Positions 15,670 to 24,374 of a stretch of 64,000 nucleotides of DNA are shown one piece after another. The stretch's first letter is position 1; each line of letters begins with the position of its first letter. The notes beneath the pieces were generated by a model. That model had not been told where the DNA came from and did no database searches. It saw only the letters and a list, made by a program, of their open reading frames with translations. A program made the position numbers and the translations under genes. Origin of the DNA: Sphingobium arseniciresistens (GTDB lineage Bacteria; Pseudomonadota; Alphaproteobacteria; Sphingomonadales; Sphingomonadaceae); assembly GCA_029167225.1 (NCBI GenBank), contig JARFNK010000002.1, positions 248,001 through 312,000 of the forward strand, written 5' to 3'.

Positions 15670-18090
15670 ATGACTGATTTCCTTCTCGAACTGCGCTGCG
15701 AGGAAATTCCGGCGCGCATGCAACTCAAGGCGTCCGAGGATCTGGCGCGCCTCTTTGCCGAGGAACTGGCGAAGGCCGGTCTCAAGCCCGGGTCCGTCGA
15801 GCGTTTCGTGACGCCGCGCCGCCTTGCCCTCATCGCGCGCGACCTGCCGCAGCAGACGGAGGCGGTGAGCGAGGAGTTCAAGGGGCCGCGCACCTCCGCG
15901 CCGCCGCAGGCGCTGGAAGGCTTCCTGCGCAAGACCGGCCTGACGCAGGATCAGCTCGAGGATCGCGGCGGCGTGTGGTTCGCGCTGGTCGAAAAGCCCG
16001 GCCGTGCGACGGCGGACGTGCTGGCCGAGGCGATCCCGGCGATCGTCCGCGCCTTCCCCTGGCCCAAGTCGATGCGCTGGGGCAAGGCCAGCAGCACCAC
16101 CGAGAGCCTGCGTTGGGTCCGCCCGCTGCAGGGCATCATCGCGCTGCTGGGCGGCGAGATCGTGCCGATCGAGGTCGATGGCATCGTTTCGGGGCGCGAG
16201 ACGGTGGGGCATCGCTTCCATTCGTCCGGCGCGGTGACGATCGACGGTGCCGACGACTATGCCGACAAGCTGCGCGCTGCCTATGTGATCGCGAGCCATG
16301 ACGAGCGGCAGGCGATCATCGCCGAAAAGGCCGCCGCTGCCGCCGCCGCGAAGGGCTATGCGTTGATCGAGGACAAGGGGCTGGTGGCGGAGAATGCCGG
16401 TCTCACCGAATGGCCGGTGCCGCTGCTCGGCGATTTCGATCCCGCCTTTCTGGAGGTGCCGCCGGAGGTCATCCAGCTGACCCTGCGGATCAACCAGAAA
16501 TATTTCGTGCTGCGCGATGCTGCCGGGAAACTGGCTCCCGCCTTCATTTGCACCGCCAATATCGAGGCGAAGGACGGCGGCGAGGCGATCATCGCCGGCA
16601 ACCGCAAGGTGCTTGCCGCCCGCCTTTCCGACGCCCGCTTCTTCTGGGAGCAGGACAAGAAGACGACGCTGGAAGAGCATGCGAAGAAGCTGGAGCGCAT
16701 CACCTTCCACGAAAAGCTCGGCACTGTGGCCGACAAGGTGGAGCGCGTGGCGAAGCTCGCCCGCTGGCTGGTGGAAGAGGGGATCGTCGGTGCCAACGCC
16801 AGTACCGGTGCGAGTGCTCCTGCGAACGCAGGAGCCCAGGGTGGCGTGGCGCAATCCGTCACTGGGCTCCTGCCTGCGCAGGAGCACGACCGCGCGCAGC
16901 TGGCCGACATGGCCGAACTGGCCGCGCGTCTGGCAAAGGCCGATCTCGTCACCGAAATGGTCGGCGAGTTCCCCGAGCTACAGGGCGTGATGGGCGGCTA
17001 TTATGCCCGCGCCGAGGGACTGCCCGACGCCGTGGCCGATGCGATCCGCGATCACTACAAGCCGGTCGGGCAGGGCGACGATGTTCCGACCGCGCCGGTG
17101 ACGGTGGCCGTTTCGCTGGCCGACAAGCTGGATACGCTGGTCTCGTTCTTTGCCATCGGCCTGCCGCCTACGGGATCGAAGGATCCGTTTGCTCTGCGCA
17201 GGTCATCCCTGGCGGTCCTCGGCATTCTGACGGCCACCGGGGCTCGCATGCCATTGGCGTCGGGCATTTCCTACAGCTTCGATCTCATCCGCCGGGCATT
17301 CCTCAACACGCAGCTGATGACTGAGATGTCCAAGCTGCGCGGAAAGAATATTGCCGGTAATCAGGAGCATCTGGGCCGTCTGATGGTCAGCATCATGGCG
17401 GGGTTCAACCCCGACCGGGCGTGGACCGATATCGAACGCGAGGCTGCAACCGGGCTGGTCGGAGAACTGCTCGATTTCTTCGCCGACCGCCTCAAGGTCC
17501 AGCAGCGCGAAGCCGGCGTTCGCCACGACCTGATCGACGCGGTGTTCGCGCTAGGCGGCGAGGACGATCTCGTCCGCCTGCTCGCCCGGGTGAAGGCGCT
17601 GCAAGCCTTCATCGGCAGCGATGACGGCGTCAACCTGCTCGCCGGTTACAAGCGGGCGGCCAATATCCTCAAGAAGGAAGGCGTGGTGGAGGCCGCGCCG
17701 GTGATGGCCGGCCCCGACGACCAGGGTATCCCCCAGACCGGGGAGGAAGATCCGCTGGCCGCCATCGAGCAGCCGGGCAATGCCGATGCCGTCGTCGCGC
17801 TGGAGCAGGAAGAGGGCAGGCACCTGTCCTATACGCCGGAGCCGGAGGAGGCCGCGCTGATCGCCGCGCTCGATGCTGCAGAGCCGCGCGCGGCTGCTGC
17901 CATATCGGCGGAGGATTTCGCTGGGGCCATGGCGGCACTTGCCACCCTGCGCGCGCCGATCGACGCCTTTTTCGAGAAGGTGACGGTGAACGATGCCGAT
18001 CCGGCCAAGCGGATCGCGCGGCTCGGGCTGCTCGGTCGGGTGCGCGCGGCCGTGCACGGCGTGGCGGACTTCTCCCGCATCGAGGGCTGA
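15670..18090 (+). CDS. glyS: Glycine--tRNA ligase beta subunit, with in-frame REP insertion
   Basis: 806 residues, tRNA-binding partner of GlyQ. It starts MTDFLLELRCEEIPARM as usual, contains KSMRWGKASSTTESLRWVRPL and the core ARLAKADLVTEMVGEFPELQG motif, and ends with a DALR-like anticodon domain (FFEKVTVNDADPAKRIARLGLLGRV). It is longer than the roughly 690-residue Escherichia coli protein. Part of the excess is a stretch at about residues 375-408 that is encoded by a REP-like palindrome and gives an Ala/Gly-rich segment (STGASAPANAGAQGG). A second sphingomonad-type extension (PQTGEEDPLAAIEQPGNADA) sits near residue 700. The frame stays intact through both, so the protein should be functional. 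Confidence 0.96.
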   Translation: MTDFLLELRCEEIPARMQLKASEDLARLFAEELAKAGLKPGSVERFVTPRRLALIARDLPQQTEAVSEEFKGPRTSAPPQALEGFLRKTGLTQDQLEDRGGVWFALVEKPGRATADVLAEAIPAIVRAFPWPKSMRWGKASSTTESLRWVRPLQGIIALLGGEIVPIEVDGIVSGRETVGHRFHSSGAVTIDGADDYADKLRAAYVIASHDERQAIIAEKAAAAAAAKGYALIEDKGLVAENAGLTEWPVPLLGDFDPAFLEVPPEVIQLTLRINQKYFVLRDAAGKLAPAFICTANIEAKDGGEAIIAGNRKVLAARLSDARFFWEQDKKTTLEEHAKKLERITFHEKLGTVADKVERVAKLARWLVEEGIVGANASTGASAPANAGAQGGVAQSVTGLLPAQEHDRAQLADMAELAARLAKADLVTEMVGEFPELQGVMGGYYARAEGLPDAVADAIRDHYKPVGQGDDVPTAPVTVAVSLADKLDTLVSFFAIGLPPTGSKDPFALRRSSLAVLGILTATGARMPLASGISYSFDLIRRAFLNTQLMTEMSKLRGKNIAGNQEHLGRLMVSIMAGFNPDRAWTDIEREAATGLVGELLDFFADRLKVQQREAGVRHDLIDAVFALGGEDDLVRLLARVKALQAFIGSDDGVNLLAGYKRAANILKKEGVVEAAPVMAGPDDQGIPQTGEEDPLAAIEQPGNADAVVALEQEEGRHLSYTPEPEEAALIAALDAAEPRAAAAISAEDFAGAMAALATLRAPIDAFFEKVTVNDADPAKRIARLGLLGRVRAAVHGVADFSRIEG
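16814..16887. repeat. REP-like double hairpin inside the glyS coding region
   Basis: GCTCCTGC-GAAC-GCAGGAGC at the left and GCTCCTGC-CT-GCGCAGGAGC at the right, with outer ends GTGCTCC and GGAGCAC complementary to each other. The architecture (stem, GAAn loop, stem, spacer, mirror-image hairpin) is the same as in the intergenic REP 1.2 kb upstream, with different stem sequence. It encodes about 25 amino acids in frame within GlyS. Confidence 0.75.
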
Positions 18091-18114
18091 AGAATTCTCA
18101 ATGTGGTGTTCCTG

Positions 18115-18147
18115 GCGGGTGCGGCTGTTATGCTGCACCCGCTTTCG
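18115..18147 (+). terminator. Likely terminator of glyQ-glyS
   Basis: GCGGGTGC pairs with GCACCCGC (8 bp, 12-base loop), followed by TTTCG, 25 bp after the glyS stop. The remaining 240 bp up to ppdK hold no gene and no motif I can name; the ppdK promoter is presumably there. Confidence 0.6.
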
Positions 18148-18389
18148 TTCGTATTGAGGAATGCTGTTCCGTATCGTGGCGACGGCATTATTGTCAGCGC
18201 TGTCATCAGTCTCGCGTAATGATATTTCGTGGACGGGTATGCGTTTGACGCTATAGGCGCGTCCCATATCGGCTCAAAGGCACGGTTGATCGTTGCTGAT
18301 CTTCCGAAAAGGTTGATTTCAATCCTGTTGCAGTGCACCATTATTTGGCACTGTCCTTACAGGATTGCTTGATTCCGCTGGAGAAACCG

Positions 18390-21095
18390 ATGACCACAAC
18401 GCTGGAAGAGGCCATGATCATGCCGACGACTGAAACCCGTTATGTCTATCGTTTCGGCGGAGGCGTCGATGATGGGGGAAATGGCGACCGCAACCTGCTC
18501 GGCGGCAAGGGTGCGAATCTTGATGGCATGGCGTCCATCGGCCTGCCGGTGCCTCCCGGTTTCACGATCACGACGGCGATGTGCACTCGCTATTATGAGG
18601 ATGGCGGCAAATATCCCGAGAGTCTGAACGCGGAAGTCGCGAACGGCATCGCCCATATCCAGGGGGTCACTGGCAAGATTTTCGGCAATCCGGCCGATCC
18701 GCTGCTGGTGTCGGTCCGTTCCGGCGCGCGCGCGTCGATGCCGGGCATGATGGATACCGTCCTCAACCTCGGCCTCAACGACGAGACGGTCGAAGGCCTT
18801 GCAGCGACATCGGGCGACGAGCGTTTCGCCTGGGACAGCTATCGCCGCTTCATCCAGATGTATTCGGACGTGGTGCTGGAACTCGACCATGGCGCGTTCG
18901 AGGAAGCGCTGGAGATCGCCAAGGAAGACCAGAGCTACCTGCTCGATACGCAGATGACGGCGGATGACTGGAAGGGGCTGGTCGCCGAATATAAGGCGAT
19001 CGTCCAGAAGCTGTGGGGCAAGCCTTTCCCGCAGGATGTGCATGACCAGCTGTGGGGCGCGATTTCCGCCGTGTTCGGATCGTGGCAGTCTGAGCGCGCG
19101 AAGGTCTATCGCCGCCTGAACTCGATCCCCGGCGAATGGGGTACGGCCGTCAACGTGCAGGCCATGGTGTTCGGCAACATGGGCGATACCTCGGCGACCG
19201 GCGTGGCGTTCACCCGCGATCCGGCGACCGGCGAGAATGTCTATTATGGCGAATTCCTCATCAACGCGCAGGGCGAGGACGTGGTGGCGGGGATCCGCAC
19301 GCCGCAGTACCTGACCAAGGCCGCCCGCGAGCGCGCCGGCGCCAAGCCCGCCTCGATGGAAGAGGCGATGCCGGAAACCTATGCCGAGCTGGCGAATGTG
19401 TTCGCCATCCTCGAAACCCATTATCGCGACATGCAGGACATCGAGTTCACGGTGCAGCAGGGCAAGCTCTGGATGCTCCAGACCCGCTCGGGCAAGCGCA
19501 CCGCGAAGGCCGCGCTCAAGATCGCCGTCGACATGGCGAGCGAAGGCCTCATCACGCAGGAGGAAGCCGTCGCCCGCGTCGATCCCGCCGCGCTCGACCA
19601 GCTGCTTCACCCCACGCTCGATCCTAACGCGCCGCGCGACGTGCTGACCAAGGGCCTGCCGGCTTCGCCGGGCGCCGCCTCCGGCCTGATCGTGTTTGAT
19701 GCCGACACGGCCGAGCGCCGCAGCGAACTGGGCGATTCGGTCATCCTGGTGCGCGTGGAAACCTCGCCTGAGGATATTCACGGCATGCATGCGGCCAAGG
19801 GCATCCTGACCGCGCGTGGCGGCATGACCAGCCATGCCGCCGTTGTGGCGCGCGGCATGGGTCGCCCCTGCGTTTCCGGCGCAGGCAGCCTGTCGATCGA
19901 CGCCAAGGCGAAGACGCTGCATGTCGGCGGCCGGAACCTCACCGAAGGCGATATCGTCACCATCGACGGCTCGACCGGCGAAGTGATGGCCGGCGCGGTG
20001 CCGACGGTTCAGCCCGAGCTGGCCGGCGACTTCGGCACGCTGATGGTCTGGGCCGACAAGGTTCGCCGCCTGAAGGTGCGTGCGAACGCCGAAACGCCGC
20101 AGGATTGCCAGGTCGCACGCGACTTCGGCGCCGAGGGCGTGGGCCTGTGCCGCACCGAGCATATGTTCTTCGACGCGACCCGCATCACCGCCGTCCGCCA
20201 GATGATCCTGGCCGATACGGAGAAGGGCCGCCGCGAGGCGCTCGACAAGCTGCTGCCGGAACAGCGCGACGACTTCGCGCAGATCTTCATGGTGATGGCC
20301 GGCCTGCCCGTGACCATCCGCCTGCTTGATCCCCCGCTGCACGAATTCCTGCCGCATGAGGAAAATGAGTTCGCCGAAGTGGCCGAGGCGGCCGGTGTCG
20401 GCATCGAGACGCTCAAGCGCCGGGCATCGGAACTGCATGAGTTCAACCCGATGCTGGGCCATCGCGGTTGCCGCCTTGGCGTCACCTATCCCGAAATCTA
20501 CGAGATGCAGGCCCGCGCGATCTTCGAGGCAGCGCTGATCGTCAAGGAGCGTTCGGGTGAGGCCCCGATTCCCGAAGTCATGATCCCGCTCGTCGCCACG
20601 GCGAAGGAACTGGAGCTGATGAAGGCAATCGTCGACCGCGTTGCGCTGGAAGTCTTTGCCGAGCGTGGCGACACGGTGGAATATCTGGTCGGCACGATGA
20701 TCGAGCTGCCGCGCGCGGCGCTGAAGGCCGGGGAAATCGCCGAGAGCGGCGAATTCTTCTCCTTCGGCACGAACGACCTGACGCAGACGACCATCGGCAT
20801 CAGCCGCGATGACGCCGGTCGCTTCCTGACCCAATATGTCGACAAGGGCATCTTCCCGCGCGACCCGTTCGTCAGCCTGGATATCGAGGGCGTCGGCCAG
20901 CTCATCGAGATCGCGGCGGAGCGTGGCCGCAAGACCCGCCCGGACATCAAGCTGGGCATCTGCGGCGAGCATGGCGGCGATCCGGCCTCCATCGCCTTCT
21001 GCGAAAAGACCGGTCTCGATTATGTCTCGGCCTCGCCCTATCGCGTGCCGATCGCGCGTCTGGCCGCCGCTCAGGCCGCGCTTTCGAAGGATTGA
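18390..21095 (+). CDS. ppdK: Pyruvate, phosphate dikinase
   Basis: 901 residues. Interconverts pyruvate + ATP + Pi and PEP + AMP + PPi. The N-terminal ATP-grasp domain begins at YVYRFGGGVDDG and LLGGKGANLDGMA. The central phosphohistidine domain carries the catalytic His in GGMTSHAAVVARGMG, with the regulatory Thr two residues before it as in the family. The C-terminal TIM barrel binds PEP/pyruvate (GLCRTEHMF, GTNDLTQTT, and the acid/base Cys in LGICGEHGG). The ATG at MTTTLEEA was chosen because GGAG precedes it by a good distance; an ATG eight codons later is an alternative. Followed by its own terminator. Confidence 0.97.
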   Translation: MTTTLEEAMIMPTTETRYVYRFGGGVDDGGNGDRNLLGGKGANLDGMASIGLPVPPGFTITTAMCTRYYEDGGKYPESLNAEVANGIAHIQGVTGKIFGNPADPLLVSVRSGARASMPGMMDTVLNLGLNDETVEGLAATSGDERFAWDSYRRFIQMYSDVVLELDHGAFEEALEIAKEDQSYLLDTQMTADDWKGLVAEYKAIVQKLWGKPFPQDVHDQLWGAISAVFGSWQSERAKVYRRLNSIPGEWGTAVNVQAMVFGNMGDTSATGVAFTRDPATGENVYYGEFLINAQGEDVVAGIRTPQYLTKAARERAGAKPASMEEAMPETYAELANVFAILETHYRDMQDIEFTVQQGKLWMLQTRSGKRTAKAALKIAVDMASEGLITQEEAVARVDPAALDQLLHPTLDPNAPRDVLTKGLPASPGAASGLIVFDADTAERRSELGDSVILVRVETSPEDIHGMHAAKGILTARGGMTSHAAVVARGMGRPCVSGAGSLSIDAKAKTLHVGGRNLTEGDIVTIDGSTGEVMAGAVPTVQPELAGDFGTLMVWADKVRRLKVRANAETPQDCQVARDFGAEGVGLCRTEHMFFDATRITAVRQMILADTEKGRREALDKLLPEQRDDFAQIFMVMAGLPVTIRLLDPPLHEFLPHEENEFAEVAEAAGVGIETLKRRASELHEFNPMLGHRGCRLGVTYPEIYEMQARAIFEAALIVKERSGEAPIPEVMIPLVATAKELELMKAIVDRVALEVFAERGDTVEYLVGTMIELPRAALKAGEIAESGEFFSFGTNDLTQTTIGISRDDAGRFLTQYVDKGIFPRDPFVSLDIEGVGQLIEIAAERGRKTRPDIKLGICGEHGGDPASIAFCEKTGLDYVSASPYRVPIARLAAAQAALSKD

Positions 21096-21101
21096 ATCAG
21101 G

Positions 21102-21140
21102 GCAGGGGCGGCCTGAAACGCCGCCCCTGCAAAAGCTTTT
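21102..21140 (+). terminator. Terminator of ppdK
   Basis: Perfect 11-bp stem GCAGGGGCGGC/GCCGCCCCTGC with a 7-base loop starting 7 bp after the ppdK stop, followed by AAAAGCTTTT rather than a pure T-run. Confidence 0.7.
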
Positions 21141-21203
21141 GCAGAAAGTGAAAAAAGGGGTTGCCAGACCTTCCTCCCCCGACTATCTGCGCAACTCCCA
21201 AGG

Positions 21204-21280
21204 GCGCCCGTAGCTCAGCTGGATAGAGCATCAGACTACGAATCTGAGGGTCGGACGTTCGAATCGTTCCGGGCGCACCA
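21204..21280 (+). tRNA. tRNA-Arg (anticodon ACG)
   Basis: 77 nt with encoded CCA. Acceptor stem GCGCCCG pairs with CGGGCGC, discriminator A. D arm GCTCAGCTGGATAGAGC; anticodon arm CAGACTACGAATCTG with ACG in the loop; T arm contains GTTCGAATC. ACG is read as ICG after deamination and serves CGU/CGC/CGA codons. Stands alone after ppdK. Confidence 0.97.
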
Positions 21281-21281
21281 C

Positions 21282-21324
21282 AAATCCCCGCTAGGTCTCA
21301 ATGACTTAGCGGGGATTTCTGTTT
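21282..21324 (+). terminator. Terminator of tRNA-Arg
   Basis: Perfect 12-bp stem AAATCCCCGCTA/TAGCGGGGATTT with a 13-base loop directly after the CCA end, followed by CTGTTT. Confidence 0.85.
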
Positions 21325-21658
21325 CTGGGCTTGAGCGACATCATTGAGCCTCTGCTATCGAGAAATCGCACGGAAGTTCGGGCCTCTTTGCCGGGCGGAT
21401 CATCTGCTGGGGCTTGGACGGTCGCGCGGCAGGAGGGGCAGGGCGATAACCTGCACCGCTGTTGGCACTCCAAATATACCGTGCCTGGGCTTCGGGTCGA
21501 TTCGCGCGGCCACCGACATTTGCGATCCTCACCGGGCTTGGCGAAGCTCGGCGCTCGTCAACCCTAACACGCTGTTATCCGTCCTCATTCTTCCTTAACG
21601 GCTCGGGTGTATCGCAACGGCTACCGCGCATCCGGCGCGGCAGAGGACATTTGCCGGC
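21325..21658. other. Intergenic stretch with no recognisable gene
   Basis: 334 bp between the tRNA-Arg terminator and the diguanylate cyclase. Short open frames exist on both strands but have no ribosome-binding site or family resemblance. No integrase, no repeat of the tRNA 3' end and no transposon end was seen, so there is no sign of an element inserted at the tRNA. The cyclase promoter should lie in the right half. Confidence 0.5.
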
Positions 21659-22846
21659 GTGAGCGACGCAACGCGCGAGAGATATAGCCTGCCGCAATGG
21701 CCGCTGACCGCATGGCTCGCCGATTCCGGGCCAGACGTGCCGTCGGACATTCGCCATGCGTTGATCCGCAATCTCTACGCTTCGCTGCCGATTTTCCTCG
21801 GCGGGGTGTTCAATACCATCGGCGTCGCCGCGATCCTGGCCATGCGGCAGAACAGTGCGCTCTTCTGGTTCTGGCTGGGACTGGAGATCGCCATCTGCAT
21901 GGCGCGCCTGTGGTTGATCCTGGGTGCAAAGCGCCGTGTGACGCGAGGACGATCGACCCATACGGACGCCTTGATCCTGCTCGCCCTGGCGTGGGCGTTG
22001 TCAGTCGGTTTTGGTACGATCATCAGCATTCTCAGCGGAGATTGGGTGGGGGCCACGCTTGCCTGCCTTTCAGCCGCTGCGATGGTGGGCGGCATCTGCC
22101 TGCGCAACTACAGCGCACCGCGGCTCGCGGGCGCCATGATTGTTCTCGGCCTTGGGCCCTGTGCTCTGGGCGCCATCATTTCGGGGCAGACGGCGCTTCT
22201 GATCGTGGGGCTGCAAATTCCCTTCTATCTCTATGCGATGTCTGGCGCCTCCCATAATTTGAACCAGATGCTGGTCTCCACGATGGTGGCGGAACGCGAA
22301 AACGATCATCGCGCCTGTCATGATGCCCTTACGGGTCTCCTGAACCGCAATGGTCTCGAGCGTGACATGGATCAGCGCGGGGCATTCGGCCGGGCGCTTT
22401 TCTATCTCGATCTGGATGGGTTCAAGAAAGTGAACGATCGCTTTGGCCATGCGGCCGGTGACCGTCTGCTCGTGGGCGTAGCAGAGCGACTGCGTGCAGC
22501 GATGGCAAAGGGCGACGCGCTCGCTCGCATTGGCGGTGATGAGTTCGTCGTGCTTTCATCCGTATCGGGGCGCTCTGCCGCGTTGTTGACGGCCGAGCGG
22601 ATGGTGCTTGCGATCGCCGGTGTCGGCTATGACCTCGATAGCGAGAGAGTCCATGTCGGCGTCAGCGTCGGCATCTCCCTGCGCCCCGAACATGGTGTCG
22701 ACCTGTCGGACCTTATGAATGCGGCGGATTCGGCGCTCTACCGGGCCAAGGCGGAGGGAAAGTGCCGCTATGCCATGGCGGATGCCAGCCATGCGGCGCA
22801 GGTGCCAAACTGGACCGGCGGGATCAGGCGGCGTTCTGCGGGCTGA
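21659..22846 (+). CDS. Membrane-bound diguanylate cyclase (GGDEF)
   Basis: 395 residues. The N-terminal half has about six hydrophobic helices (from residue 38: LYASLPIFLGGVFNTIGVAAIL onward without a full stretch quoted), forming a membrane sensor. The C-terminal GGDEF domain synthesises c-di-GMP: HDALTGLLNRNGL opens it, LDLDGFKKVNDRFGH binds metal/GTP, and the intact catalytic loop is ARIGGDEFVV. The inhibitory I-site (RxxD five residues before the loop) reads AKGD, so product feedback through this site should be absent. Start is GTG with AGAGGA about 12 bases before. No phosphodiesterase domain and no neighbouring partner. Confidence 0.92.
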   Translation: MSDATRERYSLPQWPLTAWLADSGPDVPSDIRHALIRNLYASLPIFLGGVFNTIGVAAILAMRQNSALFWFWLGLEIAICMARLWLILGAKRRVTRGRSTHTDALILLALAWALSVGFGTIISILSGDWVGATLACLSAAAMVGGICLRNYSAPRLAGAMIVLGLGPCALGAIISGQTALLIVGLQIPFYLYAMSGASHNLNQMLVSTMVAERENDHRACHDALTGLLNRNGLERDMDQRGAFGRALFYLDLDGFKKVNDRFGHAAGDRLLVGVAERLRAAMAKGDALARIGGDEFVVLSSVSGRSAALLTAERMVLAIAGVGYDLDSERVHVGVSVGISLRPEHGVDLSDLMNAADSALYRAKAEGKCRYAMADASHAAQVPNWTGGIRRRSAG

Positions 22847-22977
22847 CCGGTCGAGCCGCTGACCGACAGGCGAAGATTATGGATGTGGCTGAAAATATTA
22901 TACGTCCGGCAATTGATAGGGGACGGCGCGGGCATCATCTGGGCGGCTGACACCATCTCCATGGAAAGCCTCGCGAC

Positions 22978-23688
22978 ATGATTGACCTCTATTACTGGAC
23001 GACCCCCAATGGCCATAAGGTCACGATGTTTCTGGAGGAGGCGCAGCTACCCTATCGCCTGCATGGTGTGAACATCGGCAAGGGCGAGCAGTTCGCGCCG
23101 GCATTCCTGGCGATCGCGCCCAATAACCGCATTCCGGCGATCGTCGACAATGACCCCGCAGATGGCGGAGCGGCGGTGTCCCTGTTCGAATCCGGTGCGA
23201 TCCTGCTCTATCTGGCAGAAAAAACGGGGCAGTTCATTCCCGCCGACCTGCGCGGCCGGGCAGAGGTGCTGCAATGGCTGTTCTGGCAGATGGGCGGCCT
23301 TGGCCCGATGGCGGGGCAGAACCATCATTTCAACGTCTACGCGCAGGAGAAGATTCCCTACGCTATCGACCGCTATGTGAACGAGACGGCACGGCTGTAT
23401 GGCGTGCTGGACAAGCGGCTGGCGGATCGCGCCTTCATCGCCGGCGAAGACTATTCGATCGCGGACATGGCCATCTATCCCTGGATCGTGCCGCATGAAC
23501 GACAGGGGCAGGATCTGGCCGACTTTCCCAACGTCGCTCGCTGGTTTGCTCAGGTCGCTGCCCGACCGGCGACGATCCGCGCCTATGAAAAGGCCGAAAG
23601 CGTCAATCCGTCGAGCGCGCCGACCATCGCCGATGATCACGCGCGGGCGATCCTCTTCGGCCAGAGCGCGGCGACGGTAACACGCTGA
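22978..23688 (+). CDS. Glutathione S-transferase, Nu class (YfcG/YghU-like)
   Basis: 236 residues. The thioredoxin-like N domain has YYWTTPNGHKVTMFLEEA; the TPNGHK motif is that of Nu-class GSTs, which bind two glutathiones and act as disulfide-bond oxidoreductases rather than classical transferases. NNRIPAIVDN carries the cis-proline, and FESGAILLYLAEKTG completes the GSH site. The all-helical C domain follows (YSIADMAIYPWIVPH). GGAAAG-like ribosome-binding site (GGAAAG) lies about 9 bases before the ATG. Stand-alone gene, cytoplasmic. Confidence 0.9.
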   Translation: MIDLYYWTTPNGHKVTMFLEEAQLPYRLHGVNIGKGEQFAPAFLAIAPNNRIPAIVDNDPADGGAAVSLFESGAILLYLAEKTGQFIPADLRGRAEVLQWLFWQMGGLGPMAGQNHHFNVYAQEKIPYAIDRYVNETARLYGVLDKRLADRAFIAGEDYSIADMAIYPWIVPHERQGQDLADFPNVARWFAQVAARPATIRAYEKAESVNPSSAPTIADDHARAILFGQSAATVTR

Positions 23689-23797
23689 CCGGAACCGGCT
23701 GCCGCGGCCATCTGCATGATGGATCGAAGCACATAATCCATGGGTTGATGATCTGAAGGCGCAAGCTGAAAGGCCATCAGGCCCATCGAGCCCGTTT

Positions 23798-24142
23798 GTG
23801 ATCGACATCATCAAATGGGCGGCGTCGATCAGCGGCATCGTCGTGGCCTTCATGGTCGCGCTGGGAAGCGGCAGGAAGGTGACGGGATGGGGCTTCGTGC
23901 TGTTCGTCTTTTCCAGCATCGCCTGGATCGTCGCCAGCCTTCTGGATGAGGAAGGCGCACGGGGAACCCAGAATCTTGCGTTGCTCGCGATCAACCTGTT
24001 CGGCGTCTACCACTATCTGCTCCGCCGCCGCGCGCCGCCCGGTGAAGCATGGCGCGCAAGATCAGTAATCGAACTGGCGGCTCATCTCCACGGCGTCCAG
24101 AACCTTGCCGCCCGCCATGAAGACCGCGCCCGTGCAGCATAG
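23798..24142 (+). CDS. Small membrane protein, unknown function
   Basis: Up to 114 residues from a GTG start. Three hydrophobic helices are visible: IIKWAASISGIVVAFMVALG, WGFVLFVFSSIAWIVASLL and LALLAINLFGVYHYLL, followed by a basic turn (RRRAPPGEAWRARS). The last 25 or so residues lack any pattern and overlap the convergent minus-strand membrane gene by about 80 bp, so the end is suspicious, although no earlier stop exists in frame. No family recognised. Confidence 0.5.
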   Translation: MIDIIKWAASISGIVVAFMVALGSGRKVTGWGFVLFVFSSIAWIVASLLDEEGARGTQNLALLAINLFGVYHYLLRRRAPPGEAWRARSVIELAAHLHGVQNLAARHEDRARAA

Positions 24143-24283
24143 CGCGAGCAGCTTGCCGCCGACTCCGGGATACGCCTCGATATAGACGAGCCCGCGCTCG
24201 GTGGCGCCCAGCGCCAGCGCATAGATGACGAGGAAGGCCTCGAACTTGGTCTTGATCGTAAAAAGGCGTTTGATCCTGTTCAT
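24062..24283 (-). CDS. Small two-helix membrane protein, unknown function
   Basis: 73 residues. FEAFLVIYALALGATERGL forms a first hydrophobic stretch and LLALCCTGAVFMAGGKVL a second, with a basic start (MNRIKRLFTIKTK), so both ends should face the cytoplasm. The ATG was chosen because GGAAC lies 8 bases before it; an ATG two codons upstream is possible. It lies 92 bp downstream of astB on the same strand. No family recognised. Confidence 0.55.
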   Translation of the reverse strand: MNRIKRLFTIKTKFEAFLVIYALALGATERGLVYIEAYPGVGGKLLALCCTGAVFMAGGKVLDAVEMSRQFDY

Positions 24284-24374
24284 GACCATGTTCCAACAAT
24301 GCCCGCTGGTCGCGCGAGCGCCGCCAGCGATGGGCCGCTCCCATCCAGTAACAGCGCCGCGCAAAGCCGCGCCG

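Noticed and set aside
18357-20972. An 871-codon open frame antisense to ppdK
   Set aside because: It mirrors the codon bias of ppdK, is rich in His, Arg and Asp as expected of an antisense shadow, and matches no family; ppdK on the other strand is certain.
21341-21532. A 63-codon minus-strand frame after the tRNA
   Set aside because: No ribosome-binding site, Pro/Ala-rich without pattern, and no resemblance to a known protein.
21204-21658. tRNA-Arg as an attachment site for an integrated element
   Set aside because: The tRNA is complete, has its own terminator, and no integrase, phage gene or repeat of its 3' end follows within the window.
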